Shown here piece after piece: positions 16,437 to 24,356 of a stretch of 28,094 nucleotides of DNA (within the stretch, counting starts at the first letter, position 1; the number at the start of each line of letters is the position of its first letter). The translations under genes and the position numbers were made by a program. A model generated the notes under the pieces. It made no database searches and was not told the DNA's origin. It saw nothing but the letters and a program-made list of their open reading frames with translations. This DNA comes from Hyphomonadaceae bacterium UBA2389 (GTDB taxonomy: Bacteria; Pseudomonadota; Alphaproteobacteria; Caulobacterales; Aquidulcibacteraceae), in NCBI GenBank assembly GCA_002343395.1, contig DDSN01000089.1, forward strand, positions 535 to 28,628. The letters are read 5' to 3'.

Positions 16437-18479
16437 ATGATCAATCGCCGCGTCCTGCTCGCCACTACCTGTTTTTGGCCGCTCGCCGCCGCCGCGTTCG
16501 CCGAGCCGCTCGCGTCAGTCGCATCTCCTGACGGCTCGATCGTTGTCGAAATCGAGATCAACGGCGAAGGCCGGCCGAGCTACAAGGTGTCGCGCCACGG
16601 CCAAGCGCTGATCGCGCCGTCGCGACTAGGGTTCCTGCTTGTTGACGCACCCAAGATCGAACGCAACCTGGCGCTCACTGGTCAAGCCAGGCGCAGCTTC
16701 GACGAAACCTGGGAACAGCCTTGGGGCGAACAGCGCCGCATTCGAAATCGATACAACGAACTCGCGTTTACGCTTACCGAACAGACTGGTCTGCGCCGCA
16801 GCATCGGTATCGTATTCAGGGTTTTCGACGACGGCCTGGGTTTCCGCTATGAGTTTCCAGATCAAGCGCCTCTGAGCGACGTTCGCATTCTCAATGAACT
16901 TACCGAGTTCAATTTCGCGCAGGCGGGCACAGCGCTTTGGACCCCGGCGCTGCGTTCTAACCGCGAAGAATATCTCTATTACAAAACGCCTCTTGAGCAG
17001 GTCGGCGTCGCACAAACGCCATTGACTGTGCGCCTCGAGAGCGGCGTGCATCTGTCGCTCCATGAGGCCGCTCTCGTCGACTATTCCGGCATGAATCTCA
17101 TGCGCATTGAGGGGCGCGGCCTCAATGCGGCGCTGACCCCAGGCATTGGCGATGCGGCGGTGGTGCGGCGCCCGCCCTTCCACACGCCATGGCGCACGAT
17201 TCAAATTTCAGACACAGCCGGCGGGCTCGTGGAATCTCGACTCATTCTCAACCTCAATGAGCCCAACAAGCTGGGCGACGTTTCGTGGTTCGAGCCGCAG
17301 AAATACGTCGGCATCTGGTGGCAGATGCACTTGGGAACCGCGAGTTGGGCGTCAGGCGCCATCCATGGCGCCACGACCGAGACCGCGCTTCGTTACATTG
17401 ACTTCGCCGCCCGGCATGGTTTTGGCGGCGTACTGATAGAAGGCTGGAACATCGGCTGGGACGGAGACTGGTTCGGCAATGGTCACGAGTTCAGCTTTAC
17501 GCAACCCTATTCCGACTTCGACATCGAACGGGTCTGCGCCTACGCACGTGAGCACGGCGTGCGGTTGATCGGCCACCACGAGACATCAGCGAACGCCGCG
17601 CACTATGAAAGCCAAATGGAGGCCGGCTTCGCTCTGTATCGGCGCCTCGGAGTGCGCGTTGTGAAGACAGGATATGTTTCCGATGCCGCGGGCGCGCGTG
17701 TCGTCGCCGAGGATGGGCAGGTGCGCTTCGCGTGGCACGAAGGACAAGATCTCGCCCGCCACCACCTGAAGGTCGTCGAAACCGCGGCCCGTTATCGGAT
17801 CGCGATCAATCCACACGAGCCCATCAAAGACACGGGTTTACGGCGGACGTATCCGAACTGGGTGTCGCGGGAAGGCGCGCGCGGCATGGAATACAACGCC
17901 TGGGGCAACCCCTCGAACCCGCCCGAACACGAAGCCAATCTTGTGTTCACCCGTTTGCTCGCGGGCCCGATGGATTTCACGCCCGGCGTTTTCGGCATGG
18001 ACACCCGATCGCCCGAAGGCGTGGCTACAACGTGGGCTAAGCAACTCGCCCTCTATGTCGTCATCTACAGCCCTATTCAGATGGCGGCTGATCTGTTGGA
18101 GAATTACGAAGCCAATCCGGCGCCGTTCCAATTCATCAAGGATGTTCCTACTGACTGGGAGGAGACGCGCGTCCTCAACGGCGAACTCGGGGACTATGTC
18201 ACCATCGTGCGCCGTGATCGCAACAGTCGCGACTGGTACCTCGGCGCGGTTACCGACGAGGAGCGACGCTCCCTCACCGCATCTCTTTCTTTCCTTGAGC
18301 GCGGCGTACGCTATCGCGCGCAAATCTATCGCGACGGCCCCAACGCCGATTATCGCGGCGACGCGCGCAAGGACATCATCCTCGAGGAGCGCATAGTGAC
18401 GCGAAATGATGTGCTCGCGCTGGAGTTGGCGCCCGGCGGCGGCCAGGCCATACGCTTCACGCCAGTGCGAGGCCGCTGA
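16437..18479 (+). CDS. Periplasmic GH97 alpha-glucosidase (SusB-like)
   Basis: A 680-residue GH97 enzyme that releases glucose from malto-oligosaccharides. The signal peptide ends near AFA-EP (residue 22). The N-terminal beta-sandwich runs to about 280, then a (beta/alpha)8 barrel starts near YVGIWWQMHLG. Candidate catalytic glutamates, matched by spacing to SusB of Bacteroides, are E382 (GHHETSAN), E461 (NPHEPIKDTG) and E484 (RGMEYNAWG). This carboxylate set indicates the inverting subgroup rather than the retaining alpha-galactosidases. The motif RLLAGPMDFTPGVF is conserved in the family. A weak AAGGAA precedes the ATG. The stop overlaps the next ATG by one base, so the operon continues. 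Confidence 0.93.
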   Translation: MINRRVLLATTCFWPLAAAAFAEPLASVASPDGSIVVEIEINGEGRPSYKVSRHGQALIAPSRLGFLLVDAPKIERNLALTGQARRSFDETWEQPWGEQRRIRNRYNELAFTLTEQTGLRRSIGIVFRVFDDGLGFRYEFPDQAPLSDVRILNELTEFNFAQAGTALWTPALRSNREEYLYYKTPLEQVGVAQTPLTVRLESGVHLSLHEAALVDYSGMNLMRIEGRGLNAALTPGIGDAAVVRRPPFHTPWRTIQISDTAGGLVESRLILNLNEPNKLGDVSWFEPQKYVGIWWQMHLGTASWASGAIHGATTETALRYIDFAARHGFGGVLIEGWNIGWDGDWFGNGHEFSFTQPYSDFDIERVCAYAREHGVRLIGHHETSANAAHYESQMEAGFALYRRLGVRVVKTGYVSDAAGARVVAEDGQVRFAWHEGQDLARHHLKVVETAARYRIAINPHEPIKDTGLRRTYPNWVSREGARGMEYNAWGNPSNPPEHEANLVFTRLLAGPMDFTPGVFGMDTRSPEGVATTWAKQLALYVVIYSPIQMAADLLENYEANPAPFQFIKDVPTDWEETRVLNGELGDYVTIVRRDRNSRDWYLGAVTDEERRSLTASLSFLERGVRYRAQIYRDGPNADYRGDARKDIILEERIVTRNDVLALELAPGGGQAIRFTPVRGR

Positions 18480-19759
18480 TGCGCGGCCTGCTGCTCGCCG
18501 CCTTCTTGGTTTTTGTCGCGGCATGCGCATCGACGCGAGACGATGGTCTGCGCGTCGTCACCATTCGCGCGATCGTGCCCGAAAACTCGGGTCTTGTGTA
18601 TCTGGCGGGCAACCTGCCCGAGCTTGGACCTTGGCGCGCCAATGGCGCCGCGATGCAGGGCGCAGGGCGCGAACGACGCATCACGCTGCGCCTGCCGCTC
18701 GGAACAACGCTTGAGTACAAGATCACCCAAGGGTCGTGGGACCGCGAAGGTTTAGGTCCCTCGGGAACGGTGATGCCCAACAGCCGCATTGAGGTCGACG
18801 GCGAAGAAACCGCCACGATCACGATCGTCGACTGGAAGCACGATGTGAACGAGTATGTCGGCGACCCCGAGGGCGCCGGCGTAATCGGCCAACTTGTGTA
18901 TTGGCGGGACGTTCGCTCTCCGCTGCTACAGCATGCTCGCCATGTCGGCATTTACCTGCCGCCCCAATATGTCGCCAACCCGGACGCGCGCTTTCCTGTC
19001 ATTTATGCCCATGACGGTCAGAACCTATTCGACCCGCGCATCGCCAACACCGGCGTGGATTGGGGCGTCGACGAAGCCATGCAGGCGCTGGTGGCGGAAG
19101 GCGCGATAGAGCCGGCGATTGTCGTCGGCATTTGGAGCACGCCCAATCGTCGCCTCGAGTACGCGCCCGCCGGCGTATTGGCGCTCGTGTCCGACGATGT
19201 CAAGGCGGACGCCGCGGAAGAATTTCCGGAAAATCTACGCGTAGGCGACGCCTATTTGCGCTTCATCGTCGAGGAACTGAAACCGCGCATCGACCGAGAG
19301 TTTCGGACGCGGCCCGGTCGTGAGAGCACGTTCTTGATGGGATCGAGCATGGGCGCGCTGATCTCGGTCTACGGCATGGCGGAGCATCCTGATGTATTCG
19401 GCGCCGCCGCGGGGCTCTCAATGCATTGGCCCACCGGCATCAGCGAACACAACATCATCGAGCGCCAAGAAACCTGGCGCCCAGCCATTGTCGCGGCGTA
19501 CCAAAGCTACTTTGAAGGCCGCCGCCTCGATCCCGCTTCGCACCTTATGTGGGTCGATCATGGCGCCGGGTTCCTTGATCACCTTTATGTTCCATACCAA
19601 GAAGCCATGCTGCCCGTATTGCATGGCCTCGGCTACGTTGACGGCGTCACGCTCGAAGCGCGCGTTTATCCCGGGGCCAATCACAACGAAACCGCGTGGC
19701 GCGAACGGTTGCGTGACCCGCTGACATTCCTGCTGCGCTCACGACCATCACAAAACTAG
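18479..19759 (+). CDS. Lipoprotein with N-terminal CBM20 starch-binding domain and esterase domain
   Basis: This 426-residue protein begins with a lipoprotein signal, MRGLLLAAFLVFVAAC, with the lipobox VAAC ending at Cys16. Residues about 25-118 match a CBM20 starch-binding domain (VYLAGNLPELGPW, TLEYKITQGSWDREG). Residues about 135-420 form an alpha/beta-hydrolase of the esterase D/IroE group: VIYAHDGQNLF, nucleophile S290 in GSSMGAL and His402 in GANHNE, with Asp360 or Asp368 as the third member. A starch-binding esterase suggests removal of acyl groups from glucans or a glucan-linked ester; the substrate is not known. Start codon overlap with GH97 shows co-translation. Lys/Asp rules for lipoprotein sorting were not applied. 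Confidence 0.86.
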   Translation: MRGLLLAAFLVFVAACASTRDDGLRVVTIRAIVPENSGLVYLAGNLPELGPWRANGAAMQGAGRERRITLRLPLGTTLEYKITQGSWDREGLGPSGTVMPNSRIEVDGEETATITIVDWKHDVNEYVGDPEGAGVIGQLVYWRDVRSPLLQHARHVGIYLPPQYVANPDARFPVIYAHDGQNLFDPRIANTGVDWGVDEAMQALVAEGAIEPAIVVGIWSTPNRRLEYAPAGVLALVSDDVKADAAEEFPENLRVGDAYLRFIVEELKPRIDREFRTRPGRESTFLMGSSMGALISVYGMAEHPDVFGAAAGLSMHWPTGISEHNIIERQETWRPAIVAAYQSYFEGRRLDPASHLMWVDHGAGFLDHLYVPYQEAMLPVLHGLGYVDGVTLEARVYPGANHNETAWRERLRDPLTFLLRSRPSQN

Positions 19760-19780
19760 ATTGATTCAGGGGAGGATTGG

Positions 19781-21343
19781 ATGGCGGACAAACCAAGGCT
19801 AAGCGCCTTCCAGATTTGGAATATGTGCTTCGGGTTTCTGGGCATCCAGATCGGCTTCGATCTGCAGAACGGCAACGTCAGCCGCATATTCCAAACCCTC
19901 GGCGCCGAGATTGACGCGCTGCCGATCCTTTGGATCGCGGCCCCGCTGACCGGCTTGATCGTGCAACCGATCATCGGGCATCTGAGCGACAAAACCTGGA
20001 ACCGACTCGGTCGGCGAAAGCCCTACTTTCTCGTCGGCGCCATCCTGGCCAGCGGCGCGCTGTTTGTCATGCCGAATGCGCCCGCGCTTTGGGTCGCGGC
20101 CGGCACACTTTGGATCATGGATGCAGCGCTTAACATCACCATGGAGCCGACACGCGCATTGGTCGGCGATACGCTGCCGGACAAACAGCGCACGACGGGC
20201 TTCGCGATGCAAAGCTTTTTCATCGGCGCTGGCGCGGTGCTTGCGGGGTTGCTGCCCTGGCTGTTGACCCAGTGGGGCGTCGCCAACACAGCCGCGCCTG
20301 GCGTGGTGCCGCAAACCGTGCACATCGCCTTCTATGTCGGCGGCGCGACGTTGTTCGCGGCGATCATCTGGAGCATCGTCACCACCAAGGAGTATTCTCC
20401 AGCGCAGCTCGCCGCGTTTGAGGCGACCAAGCAGAGCGCCGGAGCGGCAACGACGTCGACACGCAGCGCTGGCGCGTTCTTCATCGGAGGACTGATCTGG
20501 CTCGTCATCGGGGCGGCGTTCGCCGCCTTCGTCTGGGCGGCCCGCCAACAACCCCGCCCCGAGGCGCTTTCGTTTCTCGGCGCCGCTGAGCTGCGACAGG
20601 ACCTATACGTGCTTGCGGGGTTGATCGCCGGCTTCGGCGTAGTCCAGCTCGTCGCTGGCGCCATGCGCGGCGCTGGCGCCAGCGACAACGGCTTCATGGA
20701 AGTGGTGGGCGACCTATTCGCCATGCCGCGCACCATGCGCCAACTTGCGGTCGTGCAGTTCTTCACTTGGTTCGGGCTTTTCGCGATGTGGATCTACGGC
20801 ACGCCCGCCGTGGCTGAGCACCATTACGGCGCTACCGACGCGGCGTCGGCGGCCTATCAGGAGGCCGGCAATTGGTGGGGGGTCTTGGGCTCGGTGCGCA
20901 ATGGCGTCGCCGCGGCGGGCGCGCTCGCGATCATCTGGCTCGCTTCACGACTCGACAGGCGCGTCCTGCACGCGACGTGCCTCGCGCTCGGCGCGGCAGG
21001 CTTTGCCGCAATGATCCTGCTGCGCGAGCCGGGCATCTTGTGGGCGCCGATGATCGGCGTTGGAATCGCATGGGCGGCGATCGTCTCCGTCCCTTACGCC
21101 ATTCTGTCGGGGTCGGTGCCAACGCGGAAGATGGGCGTCTACATGGGCATCTTCAACATCTTCATCGTGGTGCCGCAGCTGGTCGCGGCGACGCTGCTGG
21201 GCTTTTTATTGCGCACGTTCTTCCACAATGAAGCGATCTGGGCGTTTGCCATCGCCAGCGCGTCGTTCGCGATTGCGGCGCTTGCCGTCTTGCTTGTCCG
21301 CGACGCGCCAGAAGACACATCGCCCGCGCCAGTTGGAGCCTAG
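19781..21343 (+). CDS. MFS disaccharide transporter (GPH/sucrose-maltose carrier type)
   Basis: A 520-residue inner-membrane carrier with about 12 hydrophobic segments. It starts FQIWNMCFGFLGIQIGFDLQNGNVSRIFQ, characteristic of the sucrose/maltose:proton symporters related to SUC/SLC45 proteins. The loop 2-3 MFS motif is GHLSDKTWNRLGRRKPYF. Helix 4-5 carries NITMEPTRALVGD. A hydrophilic central loop lies near residues 205-225. The nearest described functional analogue by context is MalY of Caulobacter, which takes up maltose. GGGGAGG is well placed before the ATG. It is the second-last step before cytoplasmic cleavage by the GH13 glucosidase. Confidence 0.92.
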   Translation: MADKPRLSAFQIWNMCFGFLGIQIGFDLQNGNVSRIFQTLGAEIDALPILWIAAPLTGLIVQPIIGHLSDKTWNRLGRRKPYFLVGAILASGALFVMPNAPALWVAAGTLWIMDAALNITMEPTRALVGDTLPDKQRTTGFAMQSFFIGAGAVLAGLLPWLLTQWGVANTAAPGVVPQTVHIAFYVGGATLFAAIIWSIVTTKEYSPAQLAAFEATKQSAGAATTSTRSAGAFFIGGLIWLVIGAAFAAFVWAARQQPRPEALSFLGAAELRQDLYVLAGLIAGFGVVQLVAGAMRGAGASDNGFMEVVGDLFAMPRTMRQLAVVQFFTWFGLFAMWIYGTPAVAEHHYGATDAASAAYQEAGNWWGVLGSVRNGVAAAGALAIIWLASRLDRRVLHATCLALGAAGFAAMILLREPGILWAPMIGVGIAWAAIVSVPYAILSGSVPTRKMGVYMGIFNIFIVVPQLVAATLLGFLLRTFFHNEAIWAFAIASASFAIAALAVLLVRDAPEDTSPAPVGA

Positions 21344-21346
21344 GCC

Positions 21347-22726
21347 ATGCTAAAATTGGTTCTTGCCGTCGTCGCCGCGCTCATGCTCGTGAGTTGCGCG
21401 CCGCCAGCGGCGAACGATCCCTACGAACCACGGCCTTACGTAGAGCTGACGCACCCTGAGTGGACGCGCGACGCGGTGATCTACCAAATCAACACCCGTC
21501 AGTTCACGCCAGAGGGCACGTTCGCCGCCGCACGTGCGCAACTGCCGCGACTGCGCGAACTCGGCGTCGACATCCTCTGGCTGATGCCCATCCACGAAAT
21601 CGGCGTCCAAAACCGCAAGGGCACGCTCGGCAGCCCCTACTCGGTGCGCGACTACTACAGCGTCAATCCAGAATTCGGCACACTCGACGATCTCAAGGCG
21701 TTCATCGAAGAGGCGCACCGGCTCGACATGCACGTGATCCTCGATTGGGTAGGCAACCACACCGCCTGGGACAATCCCCTCGTGAGCGAGCATCCCGAAT
21801 GGTATGACCGCGACTGGCAAGGCAACTTCCATCCGACGCCCTGGTGGGATTGGTCTGACATTATCGATCTCAATTACGATGAGCCCGGACTGCGCCAATA
21901 TATGACGGAGGCGATGGTCTATTGGGTGCGCGAAGTCGGCGTTGACGGCTATCGCGCCGACGTGGCGGGCTATGTGCCGCTCGACTTCTGGGAAAACGCT
22001 CGCCGCGAGCTCGACGCCACCAAGCCGGTGTTCATGCTGGCGGAGTTCGACCAACGCGATGTTCACGCGCGCGCTTTCGACGCGACTTATGCATGGGAGT
22101 GGAACAACTCCATGCACGCCGTAGCCATGGGGCAAGCCGACGTCGGCGCGCTTTTCGGCTACTATTCGGGCAATGAAAGCGCCTGGCCAGAAGATGCGTA
22201 TCGCATGGTTTACACCAGCAACCACGATCAGAACGCCTGGAACGCCACGGAGTTCGAGCGCTTCGGGGCGGGTGTTGAGGCCGCAATGGTCCTGCAGTTC
22301 GTCGGCGAGGGCATGCCCTCGATTTACAACGGGCAAGAGGCGGGCAATGAAGAGCGCCTTGAGTTCTTCGAACGCGAGCCGATCCAGTGGCGCCAACATC
22401 CACATGGCGACCTGTTGCGCCAACTGATTGCGCTGAAGCACGATAATCCCGCGCTTTGGAACGGCGCCGCGGGCGGGCGCATGATCCCTGTGGTCAACAC
22501 AGCACCTCAGCGCGTGCTCAGTTTCGTGCGGCGCGAGGGAAACAACCTGGTATTCGCGGTGCTTAACTTGTCGCCGTCGCCGCAACGCGTAACCTTCACA
22601 CAAGGCCCTCATCACGGCAGCTACAGAGAGTACTTCAGCAATGCGGCGGCGACCTTTGACGCCTCGACCGCGCTGGACATGCCCCCCTGGGCCTATCGTG
22701 TCTACGTGCGGCGTGGCCCAGAATGA
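21347..22726 (+). CDS. GH13 alpha-amylase lipoprotein
   Basis: A 459-residue GH13 enzyme with a lipoprotein signal peptide (MLKLVLAVVAALMLVSC, Cys17), so it is anchored to a membrane, periplasmic or surface-exposed. Conserved regions are DWVGNHTAWDN, nucleophile D205 in GYRADVAGY, acid/base E233 in LAEFDQ and D294 in TSNHDQNAW. It is shorter than typical amylases and resembles small maltogenic or SusG-like amylases without extra binding modules. GGAG lies 8 bases before the ATG, just 3 bp after the transporter stop, indicating a single operon. Probably endo- or oligosaccharide-acting; specificity not determined. Confidence 0.92.
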   Translation: MLKLVLAVVAALMLVSCAPPAANDPYEPRPYVELTHPEWTRDAVIYQINTRQFTPEGTFAAARAQLPRLRELGVDILWLMPIHEIGVQNRKGTLGSPYSVRDYYSVNPEFGTLDDLKAFIEEAHRLDMHVILDWVGNHTAWDNPLVSEHPEWYDRDWQGNFHPTPWWDWSDIIDLNYDEPGLRQYMTEAMVYWVREVGVDGYRADVAGYVPLDFWENARRELDATKPVFMLAEFDQRDVHARAFDATYAWEWNNSMHAVAMGQADVGALFGYYSGNESAWPEDAYRMVYTSNHDQNAWNATEFERFGAGVEAAMVLQFVGEGMPSIYNGQEAGNEERLEFFEREPIQWRQHPHGDLLRQLIALKHDNPALWNGAAGGRMIPVVNTAPQRVLSFVRREGNNLVFAVLNLSPSPQRVTFTQGPHHGSYREYFSNAAATFDASTALDMPPWAYRVYVRRGPE

Positions 22727-22768
22727 CAAACGGAGGAAACACCAACAAGACATCCCCAACCTTGATCG

Positions 22769-22794
22769 TGCGAACGCGCGTCATTCCGTTCGCA
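22769..22794 (+). other. 8-bp inverted repeat upstream of second halogenase
   Basis: TGCGAACG and CGTTCGCA flank a 10-base loop in the 87-bp gap between the amylase and halogenase genes. No T tract follows. It ends 19 bases before the halogenase ATG, close to its AGAGGAG ribosome binding site, so it might affect translation or mRNA processing. Confidence 0.4.
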
Positions 22795-22813
22795 GAGAGG
22801 AGCCGCGGGCGTC

Positions 22814-24334
22814 ATGCCGCATAAACTTGGCCCGCGCGCGCTCAAGAGCATTCTCATCGTTGGCGGCGGTTCCGCCGGCTGGATGAGCGCCGCCGCCATC
22901 GCCCACGCAACCCGCGGGGCTTGCTCGATCACAGTGATCGAATCTGATGAGATCGGAATTGTCGGCGTCGGCGAAGCCACTATCCCGCCGATCAAGCTGT
23001 TTAATCAAACTCTGGGGATCGACGAAGTCGCATTCATTCAGGCGACGCAAGGATCGTTCAAGCTTGGCATTGAATTTGTGGATTGGGCCAGGATCGGCAA
23101 TCGCTATTTCCATCCCTTCGGCAAGTATGGCGTCGAATTTGACGCCGCCCCCGTCCACCATTTCTGGCTGCGCGCCCGCGCCGAAGGCGATGCGACCCCT
23201 TGGCAGGACTACTCGATGGCGTGGGCGGCCGCGCGCGACGACAAGTTCGACCGCCCGACCCGCGACCCGCGGCTCATCCAATCCACTTTCGATTACGCCT
23301 ATCACTTCGACGCCGCTCTCTACGCCAAATTTCTTCGCGCCTACGCCGAGGAGCGCGGCGTCGCGCGCGTCGAAGGCCGCATCACCTCAGTGCATCAGCA
23401 CCCGGACAGCGGCTTCATCCGCGGCGTCGCGTTGTCCGACGGCCGACGCTTCGAAGCTGACTTCTTCGTCGACTGTTCCGGCTTCCGCGGCCTTCTCATA
23501 GAAGACGCGTTGAAAACCGGCTACGATGACTGGACGCATTGGCTTCCCTGCGACCGCGCCATCGCCGTTCCATGCGCTCGATCGACTGCGCTCACGCCCT
23601 ACACACGCTCAACCGCGCGCGATGCCGGTTGGCAATGGCGCATCCCGCTGCAACACCGCGTCGGCAACGGCCATGTTTATTCGAGCCGGTTCATCGACGA
23701 CGACCGCGCCGAGCAGGTTCTGCTCTCAAACCTGGAAAGCGATCCGCTGGCGGCGCCGCGACGCCTGCGCTTTGTCGCCGGTCGGCGTAAACTGCATTGG
23801 AGCAAGAACTGCGTCGCCATAGGCTTGGCGTCCGGCTTCCTGGAGCCGCTCGAGTCCACCGCCATTCACCTGATCCAGAGTGGGATCACGCGCTTCCTTG
23901 CGCTCTTCCCTGGGAGCGAACCCGATCCTGTCAGCGTGGCGGAGTACAACCGTCTCACGCAGATCGAGTTCGAGCGCGTGCGCGACTTCATTATTCTCCA
24001 CTATCACGCCAGCACGCGCGACGATTCCGAGCTCTGGCGGTATACAAGGGCGATGTCGATACCAGACGGCCTCGCTTACAAACTCGAGCAATTCTCGCAG
24101 GCAGGGAACATTGTCAGCGATGGCCTGGAGCTTTTCCAGAACCCAAGCTGGCTGGCGATTTTCATCGGGCAAGATGTCATTCCCGAGCGTTACGCGCCGT
24201 TGGTTGACCTGCGCAACACCGAGGAGTTCGGCGCTTACCTCGCGAGCCTGCGCCGAACCATGAGCCAGGCGGCAAGCGCAATGCCGACGCATCAAGACTT
24301 CATCGACAAGAACTGCCGCGCGAAGGCAATCTGA
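22814..24334 (+). CDS. Flavin-dependent halogenase (tryptophan halogenase family), second copy
   Basis: A 506-residue paralogue of the halogenase at 7355-8863. The motifs are again complete: GGGSAG (17-22), DEIGIVGVGEATIP, active-site K83 in GSFKLGIEF, WQWRIP (273-278) and E347 in FLEPLEST. Long shared stretches such as YHFDAALYAKFLRAYAE and HWLPCDRA show that the two copies are close relatives. Differences cluster around residues 105-160, where this copy is longer and which could shape the substrate site. It is preceded by AGAGGAG and followed 22 bp later by the sodium symporter gene, so halogenase and transporter are probably co-expressed. The substrate is unknown; free tryptophan is not implied. 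Confidence 0.93.
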   Translation: MPHKLGPRALKSILIVGGGSAGWMSAAAIAHATRGACSITVIESDEIGIVGVGEATIPPIKLFNQTLGIDEVAFIQATQGSFKLGIEFVDWARIGNRYFHPFGKYGVEFDAAPVHHFWLRARAEGDATPWQDYSMAWAAARDDKFDRPTRDPRLIQSTFDYAYHFDAALYAKFLRAYAEERGVARVEGRITSVHQHPDSGFIRGVALSDGRRFEADFFVDCSGFRGLLIEDALKTGYDDWTHWLPCDRAIAVPCARSTALTPYTRSTARDAGWQWRIPLQHRVGNGHVYSSRFIDDDRAEQVLLSNLESDPLAAPRRLRFVAGRRKLHWSKNCVAIGLASGFLEPLESTAIHLIQSGITRFLALFPGSEPDPVSVAEYNRLTQIEFERVRDFIILHYHASTRDDSELWRYTRAMSIPDGLAYKLEQFSQAGNIVSDGLELFQNPSWLAIFIGQDVIPERYAPLVDLRNTEEFGAYLASLRRTMSQAASAMPTHQDFIDKNCRAKAI

Positions 24335-24356
24335 GAAAACAAGGGGGAGACACGCG

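Noticed and set aside
21350..22759. 469-codon minus-strand frame opposite the amylase lipoprotein gene
   Set aside because: Mirror frame created by strong GC bias; the plus-strand protein has full GH13 catalytic motifs.
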